In this document: in pieces, positions 1 to 8,048 of the stretch
Layout of the letters: each line of letters begins with the position of its first letter
Position numbering within the stretch: the first letter of the stretch is position 1
From: Fidelibacterota bacterium
GTDB taxonomy: Bacteria; Fidelibacterota; UBA2242; JAOZSR01
DNA: 51,375 bases
Reading direction: 5' to 3'
NCBI GenBank assembly: GCA_029939575.1
Contig: JAOZSR010000014.1
Span: 3,977-55,351, forward strand
The notes under the pieces: generated by a model
Database searches by the model: none
What the model was told of the DNA's origin: nothing
Seen by the model: only the letters and a program-made list of their open reading frames with translations
Position numbers and translations under genes: made by a program

Positions 1-55
1 TTCAATTCTCTGCTCTTCTGTTAATTGATTCCAAATTACACGTGGCAAAAAATGA
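1..55. repeat. Direct repeat, copy 1
   Basis: Bases 1-55 are identical to bases 202-256. They encode the FLPRVIWNQLTEEQRIE part of the 67-residue protein repeat. Confidence 0.9.
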
Positions 56-384
56 CCATGATGATTGCCATGATGAATTCCACCTTCGCCCCAGTTTTCT
101 GGTAATTCAATCCCATAACCTTCCAGTAAGGCAGTTACTGCTAGAAAAATTTCTTCACGGGTTGCATCATTTGCACGCATTTCCTGAACTGTTTCGCGAA
201 CTTCAATTCTCTGCTCTTCTGTTAATTGATTCCAAATTACACGTGGCAAAAAATGATTGTGATGATTACCACCATTATTATTACCGTGGTGACTTCCATG
301 TCCATTACCGGCATATGAGTTAAGTCCAAAACCAAATACCAGACAAAAAATCAGTGAAAGTATTACAATTTTTGATAATTTCAT
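1..384 (-). CDS. Secreted His-rich tandem-repeat protein (3' end cut by window edge)
   Basis: The reading frame starts at the ATG at 382-384 and stays open for 128 codons to the window edge, so the C terminus is missing. AGGAG lies just upstream of the ATG. The first ~25 residues are a typical signal peptide (MKLSKIVILSLIFCLVFGFG...YA). A Gly/Asn/His-rich stretch follows, then a helical module with LPRVIWNQLTEEQR, a REEIFLAVTALLEGYGIELPENW end and another HHGNHHGH linker. The module then starts again with identical sequence, so the protein is built of ~67-residue units (201 bp). The module resembles small secreted proteins with LTEEQR...ATREEI motifs, whose role is unknown to me. The His clusters could bind metal, which is inference. 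A shadow frame on the other strand (42-323) is discarded. Confidence 0.75.
   Translation of the reverse strand, partial: MKLSKIVILSLIFCLVFGFGLNSYAGNGHGSHHGNNNGGNHHNHFLPRVIWNQLTEEQRIEVRETVQEMRANDATREEIFLAVTALLEGYGIELPENWGEGGIHHGNHHGHFLPRVIWNQLTEEQRIE
202..256. repeat. Direct repeat, copy 2
   Basis: Identical to bases 1-55, at a period of 201 bp. This equals 67 codons, so the repeat preserves the reading frame. Perfect identity at DNA level indicates a recent duplication or gene conversion. Confidence 0.9.
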
Positions 385-495
385 TTTTATTCTCCTTTTT
401 AACTTAATTAATTACTCAATTTTTATTTAGATATCTAAAAAACAATTCAATTATCCCTTTGACAAAGAGTAATTAAAAAAAGTTAAAAAATAAAT

Positions 496-3297
496 TTATT
501 TCAAGGCCACACCTAAAAAGTCATAACTAAGTTTTGTTTGAAAAATAGATATTCTGGATAAAACATTCTTCAGATTATTTCGTTCAATATTAGTTAATTT
601 TTCCAAATCCAAATTATCCTCAACTTGTTTTAAATCAAAATGGCGGATAAGTTGATTATAGAAGCGTAAATCCCAAAAATAGTTAAAAGCATAAACCATT
701 TCATTATATGTTTCATGTTGCAAAATTTTCATTTCATGTATTTTTTCTAATCTATCTAAAGTATTACACTCAGGAATTTTATTTTTCAGAGCATAAATTT
801 TCGCAAATGTTTCGATAGGACGAATACTATCCTTAATATTAAAGATTTTTATACCATCGTGTTTTTCAGATTTAATTTTACCAAACAGGTTTAACGGAGC
901 ATTATATAATAAACTACTTTTTGCTAAATGAATCAAAAATTGGGGATTTTGATGTATAAGTTCTATAACCTTTTTTCTCATTTGCTCAACAATATCTTTA
1001 TTACCATATACACAGTGAATATCAAGAAAAACTGAAACCTCCATTATAGATTCCTGTGTTGTATTTAATATCCAGTTAGCAAAACATTTTTCCCATTCGG
1101 AAACTGATAACCGCCATTTACTATTTGATGCCATAATTCCACCAGGACAATAAGGGAAACCTGCCTGATCCAGTTTTGCACAAACTTTTTCCGATAATTT
1201 TGCGAAATAAGTATTTACTTCTTCATAATTACTACCGGGATTATCAACAAAAATCAAACCATTGTCCTGATCGGAAAACATTGTCATTTCATAACGGGCA
1301 TTACTTCCAAATGATATAAAAGCGAAATCAACAGGAGGTTTTCCTAATTCCTTTATTGTAAGTTTAATAAATTTTTCAGTTGCTGCATTATAAACACTTC
1401 CGATTATTTTTCTTAATGAATCTGGTTTGCTTCCCTGAATACTCATTTCTCTGATTAAAATTGGTAGTTTATTCAAAGCTATCAATACATATCCAATATT
1501 TTCACTTTGATTGATTTCCATAATGATCTTTGCAGGAAGTCCAACATTCATTATTGCAATATCCTCATAGCTTATTGTTCCAATCGGTTTTTTATGAGAA
1601 TTCTGGACAATGATTTTATCCTGTTCCGATTGCTTCAATTTTGATATTGCTTCAAAAATCGGTGCGTCAAGGTTTATACATATTTCATCATTTTCAGTTT
1701 GCTGTATATTTTCAAATGGCTGATAAACATTTTCCACTTTTGTAAAAGCAATTTGAATCGATTGATTAGCATTTAGTCCCTTAAAAGATTCAAGATTAGT
1801 AAAATTTTTTTCTCTCGTAATTTCTCTAATACTAATTATACTTCCATTTTTTTTAGCAAAAAATATATTAGCAGTTGTCAAAAAAACATTTAGTATTTCT
1901 CCATTTTTCCTTTTTATACTGGTTTTAAATTCTTTTGAAGCAGTAGAGGTATTTGAAGCCATATTTTTTAGATGTTCAATAACCTGGGAACTTTGACTGT
2001 CTTCAGTATTAATAAATTTCCAAATTTCGGTTTTTCTTAATTCCTGCTCACTATATCCCAGCATTTGTTGCAATGCGTGATTTGTATATATATTTTCATC
2101 TCCAACTTTTAAAATATAACCTTCTTTTGAAGCCTCTACCAGGGCACGATATCGATCCTTAGCTTCACGTAATCCTGTTTCAGCTTTTAATCTATTCTCT
2201 TCAATTTTGTGACTTTGTAAAACAATATATAATAAAATCACTGATAAACAAACGGCAATTGAAGTAAATATTATTAATAGCTTATGTATCAATTTGCTAA
2301 TTTCATGCTCAACATCATTAATGTAGACTCCGGTTCCAATAATCCAATTCCATTCAGGAATCCCTTTAACATAAGAAATTTTAGGCACAGTCCTGGATGA
2401 ATCATCCATCCATTGCCATAAATATTCCAGGTACCCATGTCCGTTTTTTTTCACCAGTTTGACAAACTCTACAAATAATTTTTTCCCGCTTTTATTTTCA
2501 ATGTCTTTATAATCTGTTAGATCCTGTCCAATTAAATCCGCCCGATAAGGATGCATTATCATTCTGGGATGCATATCAGTTATCCAAAAATAATCTTTAT
2601 TATCAACGCCATAGCGCATTTTTTCAATTTCTGATATTGCTTTAGCCTGAGCTGATTTCCGTGTAAGAACATTCTTCTTTTCCAAATCAATAAAATAATT
2701 TATCACACTAATGGCTGTAGCCGTCAGTTCACTTTCCATCTCTTTTTTTCTATCTATTATACTTTTTCTGAACAGAGGAATAACTACTACAAAAACTGAC
2801 GAAACAAAAAGCAATATGGCAAGAATTGTTGGTAATACTATTCTAAAACGAAATCCTTTTGAATGTTTTTTTGAAATAGTTGCATTTTGTGAATAATTTT
2901 TACCCTTAAAATACTCGGATAATTCACCTCGGCTCAAAATAGTTTCTTTGTTTGAATGTTCTTCATTTTCATGATATTTTTCCTGAAAAGTACCATTTTC
3001 AAAATCTTCACGTTGTGGTAAATATCCATTATAATCATCTTTGATATGACATTCAAAAACACCTTTAATTTGCTCTTTTGTATATTTTTCATGGAATTCC
3101 AATAATGCTTCTTTAAGAGCCTCTTTACAATGCCGATGTTTACGATGCTTGTAGGGATCATAACCCGGGAACCTGCCAGATCGTAAGAAAAGTCCAAAAC
3201 TTTCGGCATCAAAAAAACCATCTATCCATTTATGAATATCTTCAGCCCGAATGCCTATTATTTTTTCAGTACGATCAGCATGTTCAGAAATTTTCAT
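496..3297 (-). CDS. Cache-PAS-CBS-DUF294 nucleotidyltransferase membrane signalling protein
   Basis: A 933-residue membrane sensor. In order: a soluble N-terminal region (~1-110) rich in His and aromatic residues (EDIHKWIDGFFD, GYDPYKHRKHRHC) that I cannot assign; TM1 (~150-175); a single Cache-type extracytoplasmic domain (~185-335, with NKDYFWITDMHPRMIMHPYR and PEWNWIIGTGVY); TM2 (~336-360); a PAS domain (~375-495, SEQELRKTEIW); a CBS-like half motif (~545-590, KKPIGTISYEDIAI); a GlnD-like nucleotidyltransferase of the DUF294 type (~650-780, GSNARYEMTMFSDQDNG, which keeps the G-S...D-x-D signature); and a DUF294 C-terminal helical domain. DUF294 proteins usually pair CBS and cNMP-binding domains with the transferase. 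Here the input is a Cache/PAS module. The target of the transferase is unknown. It is followed 111 bp later by the His-rich protein. Confidence 0.8.
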   Translation of the reverse strand: MKISEHADRTEKIIGIRAEDIHKWIDGFFDAESFGLFLRSGRFPGYDPYKHRKHRHCKEALKEALLEFHEKYTKEQIKGVFECHIKDDYNGYLPQREDFENGTFQEKYHENEEHSNKETILSRGELSEYFKGKNYSQNATISKKHSKGFRFRIVLPTILAILLFVSSVFVVVIPLFRKSIIDRKKEMESELTATAISVINYFIDLEKKNVLTRKSAQAKAISEIEKMRYGVDNKDYFWITDMHPRMIMHPYRADLIGQDLTDYKDIENKSGKKLFVEFVKLVKKNGHGYLEYLWQWMDDSSRTVPKISYVKGIPEWNWIIGTGVYINDVEHEISKLIHKLLIIFTSIAVCLSVILLYIVLQSHKIEENRLKAETGLREAKDRYRALVEASKEGYILKVGDENIYTNHALQQMLGYSEQELRKTEIWKFINTEDSQSSQVIEHLKNMASNTSTASKEFKTSIKRKNGEILNVFLTTANIFFAKKNGSIISIREITREKNFTNLESFKGLNANQSIQIAFTKVENVYQPFENIQQTENDEICINLDAPIFEAISKLKQSEQDKIIVQNSHKKPIGTISYEDIAIMNVGLPAKIIMEINQSENIGYVLIALNKLPILIREMSIQGSKPDSLRKIIGSVYNAATEKFIKLTIKELGKPPVDFAFISFGSNARYEMTMFSDQDNGLIFVDNPGSNYEEVNTYFAKLSEKVCAKLDQAGFPYCPGGIMASNSKWRLSVSEWEKCFANWILNTTQESIMEVSVFLDIHCVYGNKDIVEQMRKKVIELIHQNPQFLIHLAKSSLLYNAPLNLFGKIKSEKHDGIKIFNIKDSIRPIETFAKIYALKNKIPECNTLDRLEKIHEMKILQHETYNEMVYAFNYFWDLRFYNQLIRHFDLKQVEDNLDLEKLTNIERNNLKNVLSRISIFQTKLSYDFLGVALK

Positions 3298-3402
3298 ATT
3301 TTCCCTTTTGATTTAACAACTAATACTCATAAAATGACACTTGTAAAAACTAATTTTATAAATATTTATTTATTGTTTAATACTTTTACACTTTTCAATT
3401 AT

Positions 3403-4272
3403 TTACTCTATCAATATTTCAGATAAAACAGGCATGTGATCAGATGGTAATCTTCCATAATATGAATCCGTAAGGGTTCCATGTAAAAGAACTTTTATAT
3501 CATTTTTGATAAAAATATAATCAATTGGCTGCTCGGACAGATTCTCTAAAATAAATCCCGTAAAAGTTCCAACCGGTCCATAATGAGGATAGTTGGAGAT
3601 TGTTATCCCGTCAATTAAGTGTGAATCCGGTATATTTTCAAGTCCATTTATGATTATTTGATAAGGCTCAGAATCAGGAATCACATTAAAATCCCCTGTA
3701 ACTACAATAGGAAAATTCGTTCCAATTTCATTCACCTTTTCCAACAATAAAATTGCACTGTTTTTTCGTGCAAGTTTTCCTCTATGATCAAAATGAGTAT
3801 TAAAATGAAAAAATACTTTACCCGATAATTTATCCCGAAATTTTCCCCAACTTACAATCCTGTTACAAGCAGCATCCCAGCCACGGCTTGGAATATTTGG
3901 AGTTTCAGAAAGCCAAAAAGTTGAATTTAACTCATTTTCCAAACGATCTTTTTTAAAAAAAATCGCCATAAATTCTCCGCCCTTTTTCCCATCATCCCTT
4001 CCAATACCAATCCATTTATAATCGCTAAGTTCCTCTGACAAATCCTGTACCTGATTAAATAAAGCCTCCTGAATACCAAAAATATCCACCTTATGAAACC
4101 TGATCATACTGACAACCATTTCCTTTCTCTTTGGCCAGGCATTAATTCCATCAGATGCTATGTTTAACCTAATATTAAATGTCATAATTCTAAGTGGAAC
4201 ATTTTTAGTTTTAACAGATGAGCATCCAAAATTGATAAGAACAAGTAAAATAAAAAGTGCTGTTTTCTTCAT
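3403..4272 (-). CDS. Endonuclease/exonuclease/phosphatase-family lipoprotein
   Basis: An EEP-superfamily phosphodiesterase/nuclease of about 289 residues. Family motifs are visible in order: MTFNIRLN, IFGIQEAL (metal-binding Glu), HFDHRG, VTGDFNVIP and the catalytic SDHMPV near the C terminus. An upstream in-frame ATG at 4296 exists, but the ATG at 4272 is preferred: it has AGGAG 8 nt upstream and places a lipoprotein signal (MKKTALFILLVLINFGC) at the very N terminus. The lipidated Cys predicts an exported, membrane-tethered enzyme. The substrate (nucleic acid, phosphoinositide-like lipid or another phosphodiester) cannot be told from sequence. A second EEP lipoprotein is at 23633-24760. Confidence 0.85.
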   Translation of the reverse strand: MKKTALFILLVLINFGCSSVKTKNVPLRIMTFNIRLNIASDGINAWPKRKEMVVSMIRFHKVDIFGIQEALFNQVQDLSEELSDYKWIGIGRDDGKKGGEFMAIFFKKDRLENELNSTFWLSETPNIPSRGWDAACNRIVSWGKFRDKLSGKVFFHFNTHFDHRGKLARKNSAILLLEKVNEIGTNFPIVVTGDFNVIPDSEPYQIIINGLENIPDSHLIDGITISNYPHYGPVGTFTGFILENLSEQPIDYIFIKNDIKVLLHGTLTDSYYGRLPSDHMPVLSEILIE

Positions 4273-4280
4273 TAAATTAT

Positions 4281-4285
4281 CTCCT
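4281..4285 (-). promoter_or_regulatory. Shine-Dalgarno site deciding the EEP lipoprotein start
   Basis: AGGAG on the minus strand, 8 nt before the ATG at 4272. It lies inside the longer reading frame and supports the shorter start that yields a proper lipoprotein signal peptide. Confidence 0.6.
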
Positions 4286-4413
4286 ATTTGAAACATAAAA
4301 TAAAGATAATTTTTTATAAGAACAATGCAATATTGTTAGTTAATAAAAATTTGGTTGGATTAGTAGCCGCTAAATCTTCTTTATATTTTTTTTATGGCAG
4401 AAACTCAAATATT

Positions 4414-5223
4414 TTAATCCAATTTCAACATGGATAAGGAGCCAATATATTCCTTCGATGTTGTAGAACTTATCTTTGATAATTTATGAGTTACTTTTTT
4501 TATCCTTTTTGCAGCCTGCAAAATGCCTTTTAACCCTTCTTTAATTTTCTCTTTTCTTCCGGTTTCAAAGGCAATTTCAAGAATTTCAGCAATCCCAATA
4601 ATCGCAGTTAAAGGATTATTTATTTCATGATTAACTGTCACAATAACTTCACCAATTGCCGCTAATCTTTCCTTTTCAATTAATTGCTCCTGAGTACCCT
4701 CTAATTCTTTTAAGGCTTTCTGAAGTTGCAAATTTTGTTCTTCTATTTTCTTCCGAAGAACCATTTTTTCCATAATTATGGAAATTTGAAAAGCAATGAT
4801 TTCAAAATCCTTTGCATTTGCCTGTTTATAAAAATTCGGTTCAGAATGGCCAATATTTAAAACTCCGATTAATTTTTCACCTACCCATAAAGGAAGAGAA
4901 ACAAAAGAATTGAAACGCTGCTCTTTACCGGGTCTGGCTTTGGAAAGAGATTGTAGTATAATTGGCTTTTTTTGTTTGGAGATATAACTGGAAATCCCAC
5001 TTCCACGATCAAAGGGAATTTCTTTAGCCAAATCTACTGTTTCATCACCTTTTTGATGAATAACTTCTAACCTATCATCCTTTTGATTATACAAAAAAAG
5101 AGTTGCCGAATCAAAATTAATTGATTTTTCAAGAAGGGTGAAAACTGCCTCAAAAGTATCAACAGAATTCATGCCTTTTTGAAGAATAATTACTATATCT
5201 CGAAGAAAATCTGTTTTAATCAT
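4414..5223 (-). CDS. GAF-domain protein with histidine phosphoacceptor (DHp) region, no ATPase domain
   Basis: A 269-residue cytoplasmic protein. Residues ~15-155 form a GAF domain (FDSATLFLYNQKDDRLEVI, IPFDRGSGISSYISKQKKPIIL, FVSLPLWVGEKLIGVLNIG). A coiled coil (~160-190) leads to an H-box, EVIVTVNHEINNPLTAIIG, as in HisKA kinases (His ~200). The protein stops about 55 residues after the H-box. There is no N, G1, F or G2 box, so it cannot bind ATP as a kinase by itself. It is the last gene of the flagellar operon, 7 bp after a complete PAS histidine kinase (5231-6472). It could be a phosphorelay or phosphatase partner of that kinase, or a natural truncation. The partner idea is inference. 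Confidence 0.8.
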   Translation of the reverse strand: MIKTDFLRDIVIILQKGMNSVDTFEAVFTLLEKSINFDSATLFLYNQKDDRLEVIHQKGDETVDLAKEIPFDRGSGISSYISKQKKPIILQSLSKARPGKEQRFNSFVSLPLWVGEKLIGVLNIGHSEPNFYKQANAKDFEIIAFQISIIMEKMVLRKKIEEQNLQLQKALKELEGTQEQLIEKERLAAIGEVIVTVNHEINNPLTAIIGIAEILEIAFETGRKEKIKEGLKGILQAAKRIKKVTHKLSKISSTTSKEYIGSLSMLKLD

Positions 5224-5230
5224 AAGTCAC

Positions 5231-6472
5231 TTACTGGTTTAGCATTTCAATAATATTTAATAACTGTGTTTGTTCATCCTTGGCAGTTAAAGGAATACGA
5301 ATATTAAATCTGGTTCCAATTTGACCATTAATATTAAACGAAATATCGCCCCCCAAAGATGATACAACTGTCTGGGCAAGAGACAGACCAATGCCAGAAT
5401 GAATCTCCGGTTCTTTTGATGTAAAAAAGGGATCGAATATTTTATTCATAATATCAGGTTTTATCCCACCTGCATTGTCCTCAATATCAATTTCAACCCA
5501 TTTATTTTCAGTATTTTGACAAACAATATATATTCTTCTATTATTTTTCATTTTTTTATTACTAATAAAAGCATCAATAGAATTCTTGATCAAATTAATA
5601 AAAACCTGCTGTAACATTAATTTATTTGTAAAAATAAACGCTGATTTTCTACTTTTTTCGATAAGTATTTCAATATTATTTTCTGTCAATTCATAGGAAA
5701 AGTACTCAGAAGATTTTTTAATTAAGTCATTTATATCAACCATTGAATAGGTATTTTCTTCAACTTGCTGAGCATAAGTCCGCATGTTATCAATTTTGTT
5801 CTCAATCCTGGCAATCAACCCGGTCATTTCTTTCAAATGATTGCTGACTTTCTTTTTATTAACATTTTCTTTATTTATTAACGTATTGAGTAATTCAGTT
5901 CTCATTTTAATTGAAGCCAGAGGTTGAGTTATCTCATGAACCATTGATATAGAAAGTTTACCCAGCATTTCGATTCTATCCCGAGAAATAGAAACCGCTT
6001 GCTGTTGATGTATTTCACGTTCTAAAATTTTCCAGTTAGTCATATCCCTGGCTGTAACAATCACATATTGTGGAATATCATTATTATTTGAAATAACACT
6101 AAAATTCAACATTACCGGAGTTATATTGCCATTATTTCCGACATTCACTTCAATATTATTATATATTCCTTTACTGAATTTTTTCATGATTTTTTTATGA
6201 GTAGAAAAATTATCCTTTTTTAATGTACTATTTTCTATAATGATTTCATCGATCAGTTTCCCAGTCAATTCTTTGAGTTCAATACCAGTGAGATCAATTG
6301 CACTTTTATTGGCATATTCTATCGCACCATTAGTATTTAGAATAAATATTGCATCAGATATGCTTTCCAAAATTGTTACAGTTGTAACATAATCCTGGGT
6401 AGTTGAGAATTGTTCAGTTGTATTATTTTCGCTTATATTTTGCATTAAAGTACCATTTTTTTTATAATTCAT
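5231..6472 (-). CDS. PAS-domain sensor histidine kinase linked to flagellar operon
   Basis: A 413-residue soluble kinase. A PAS domain covers ~25-150 (SISDAIFILNTNGAIEYANKS, IVTARDMTNWKILER). A HisKA domain carries the H-box SMVHEITQPLASIKMR (~185). The HATPase domain is complete: N-box NLIKNSIDA, G1 DNAGGI, F-box FDPFFTSK, G2 GIGLSLAQ. No transmembrane segment is seen. The overall form resembles NtrB/FlgS/FleS-type kinases, some of which control sigma-54 flagellar genes. Its start overlaps the end of the FliK-like gene by 4 bp, so it is translationally coupled to the flagellar genes. No response-regulator gene is in the window. A flagellar role is inference from position. Confidence 0.88.
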   Translation of the reverse strand: MNYKKNGTLMQNISENNTTEQFSTTQDYVTTVTILESISDAIFILNTNGAIEYANKSAIDLTGIELKELTGKLIDEIIIENSTLKKDNFSTHKKIMKKFSKGIYNNIEVNVGNNGNITPVMLNFSVISNNNDIPQYVIVTARDMTNWKILEREIHQQQAVSISRDRIEMLGKLSISMVHEITQPLASIKMRTELLNTLINKENVNKKKVSNHLKEMTGLIARIENKIDNMRTYAQQVEENTYSMVDINDLIKKSSEYFSYELTENNIEILIEKSRKSAFIFTNKLMLQQVFINLIKNSIDAFISNKKMKNNRRIYIVCQNTENKWVEIDIEDNAGGIKPDIMNKIFDPFFTSKEPEIHSGIGLSLAQTVVSSLGGDISFNINGQIGTRFNIRIPLTAKDEQTQLLNIIEMLNQ

Positions 6473-6789
6473 TCAATTATAATATTAGTATTGCCTACTA
6501 AATTATTATTTAAAGATGATTTGGATTCTGATTTTGAAAAATCCAAAACTAAATGAGGTTCAACTTGAATTACAGTTAAATCAACTTCATCATGTTTATT
6601 AAAATTTTCCCTGGAATCAGTTAAAATATTGTACCCCCAAATCCTCAATAAATAATGTCCATTATTAAAATTTTCAACAATTCTTCCTTTAATTTTCATT
6701 CCTTTTTTCAAGCGCCTGAACAGGTTTTCCAATCCCGGTTTCGCAAGGAAACTTTGGTCACTATAATTTTCTTGTTTTAAATTAAACAA
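6469..6789 (-). CDS. Small FliK-C-terminal-like protein of the flagellar operon
   Basis: A 106-residue soluble protein. The middle, LKKGMKIKGRIVENFNNGHYLLRIWGYNILTDS, followed by DEVDLTVIQVEPHLVLDF, has the pattern seen in small hook-length-control-like domains: glycine turn, GRV, LLR-G-L, then V/L-rich strand and P-x-L-x-L/F. Similarity to FliK-related proteins is a pattern match only, and a plain OB-like or uncharacterised domain is possible. It lies between orf320 (4 bp gap) and the histidine kinase (4 bp overlap), so expression with the flagellar operon is expected. Confidence 0.6.
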   Translation of the reverse strand: MFNLKQENYSDQSFLAKPGLENLFRRLKKGMKIKGRIVENFNNGHYLLRIWGYNILTDSRENFNKHDEVDLTVIQVEPHLVLDFSKSESKSSLNNNLVGNTNIIIE

Positions 6790-6793
6790 CTTA

Positions 6794-7756
6794 TCATTTC
6801 CCGGAAATATTATTTAAAATTACTGCTTCATCATAACTTATATTATTTTTTTTCATCAAAAATTTTATTTTTTCCTCATAACTACCTGGAGATTGTATTT
6901 CCTGAACAATATTTGTATTGTTCATTTTTTTTGTGGTGAGTCCGGATTTTCTATTTTGTTCCTGAGTTTTTTTAATAGCCTTACTTTGAACCTGATGAAA
7001 ATCCGGTTTGGCATCTCTATTATTGGAATTAACATTAATTTTCAGTAAATCATTTTTTAATTTATCAGTTCGGGCATTAAAAATTTTTAAAATTAATAAA
7101 GTGGCAAGTAAAACAACGGTAGCTCCAATTACAACAATTAAAGCTGTTTTTATAGCGGTTATTAACTTTTTTTCTCTGGGATCAATTTGCTCTTCAATTA
7201 CTGCGCTACTGACTTTTTTCTCAGAAGTTACAACCAGAGTTTTAGGTTTGGCTTTTTCAGATCTGGAAATCTCAACTGGAGCAATTGATTTTTCTAAAAG
7301 AGTACTTTCACCAAGGCTAACATAATAAATATCAAACAGATATTCCCCGGTATCAATTAAATTATAAGCTACTATTTTTTTATAAGGAGACGTATCTCCT
7401 TTAATAAGAATTGATTTTGAATTTGGAAAATCCAAAAAATAGCGAATTGGATACTTTTTGCCTTCATCTTTTTTAATAATATCATCAATATAGAGATCTG
7501 AATTTACCGGAGCAATCAATATTTCAAATTTTCCTTTTGCCGGTATCTTGTTTATTTTTGGAGAAGGAATCATATTCCCTTCACTATTTCTATTGTTTGG
7601 TATAGTGATTTTAAAACGGCGAAAATTAGAAAATTCCATTGTTGTTATTGAAATCTGCTGCTTATTATTTTGGGCAAACATTGTATTTGTTAAAATTACA
7701 AATAATATTATTGAAAGTTTTAATGTTTGCAATATTTTTTGAGTTATTTTTATCAT
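6794..7756 (-). CDS. Secreted/membrane protein of unknown function in the flagellar operon
   Basis: A 320-residue protein I do not recognise. It has an N-terminal signal peptide (ITQKILQTLKLSIILFVILT...MFAQ), an extracytoplasmic part of ~170 residues with beta-rich sequence (PAKGKFEILIAPVNSDLYID, EYLFDIYYVSLG), one transmembrane segment (~205-225, TALIVVIGATVVLLATLLIL), and a ~95-residue basic cytoplasmic tail. The tail ends in IKFLMKKNNISYDEAVILNN, which resembles the short helix-turn-helix-like ends of other flagellar-cluster membrane proteins (inference). The neighbours are orf86 (21 bp upstream) and the FliK-like gene (4 bp downstream). A topology with the N terminus outside and a basic tail inside would suit a basal-body accessory factor, but there is no direct evidence. 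Confidence 0.7.
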   Translation of the reverse strand: MIKITQKILQTLKLSIILFVILTNTMFAQNNKQQISITTMEFSNFRRFKITIPNNRNSEGNMIPSPKINKIPAKGKFEILIAPVNSDLYIDDIIKKDEGKKYPIRYFLDFPNSKSILIKGDTSPYKKIVAYNLIDTGEYLFDIYYVSLGESTLLEKSIAPVEISRSEKAKPKTLVVTSEKKVSSAVIEEQIDPREKKLITAIKTALIVVIGATVVLLATLLILKIFNARTDKLKNDLLKINVNSNNRDAKPDFHQVQSKAIKKTQEQNRKSGLTTKKMNNTNIVQEIQSPGSYEEKIKFLMKKNNISYDEAVILNNISGK

Positions 7757-7777
7757 TAACAGTCCTTTATTATCTGG

Positions 7778-8038
7778 TCAACAGATAACTATATCTATTT
7801 TACCACCTTTTTCTTCATTTTTATTATTCTCATTTTTTTCAGTTTTTCCATTTTTCTGTTTATCTTTATTTTCTAAATTTTCAGTTAATTCAAAGATATC
7901 TTTTATATTCTCTTTAGATTTTTTCTTTTTTTCTTCATTCTTATTATTATTCTTTTTTTTATCTCTTTTCAGAGGCTTAACTGAATGAACTGATTCTGTT
8001 GGATCTAATCCATAGTGGCCTATTTCATCAGATACCAT
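7778..8038 (-). CDS. Small Lys/Glu/Asn-rich protein downstream of fliA
   Basis: An 86-residue low-complexity protein. The N terminus (MVSDEIGHYGLDPTESVHSVKPLKRD) is followed by a long Lys/Asn/Glu stretch and ends KIDIVIC. It starts 10 bp after fliA and ends 21 bp before orf320, so it lies within the operon. Small proteins with an S/V-rich start, a charged middle and an I-D-I/L-V/I end occur next to fliA in other flagellar clusters. I recall the pattern but cannot name the family. Low complexity makes a spurious frame possible, but position and spacing favour a real gene. Confidence 0.6.
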   Translation of the reverse strand: MVSDEIGHYGLDPTESVHSVKPLKRDKKKNNNKNEEKKKKSKENIKDIFELTENLENKDKQKNGKTEKNENNKNEEKGGKIDIVIC

Positions 8039-8048
8039 AATTTCATCT

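Noticed and set aside
42..323. 93-residue plus-strand frame rich in His and Asp
   Set aside because: It is the antisense shadow of the His-rich signal-peptide protein on the minus strand, which has a proper signal sequence and ribosome site.
4321..4337. AACAAT-GCAAT-ATTGTT hairpin as terminator of the flagellar operon
   Set aside because: The 6-bp AT-rich stem is weak, lies ~75 bp past the last gene and has no clean T-run.
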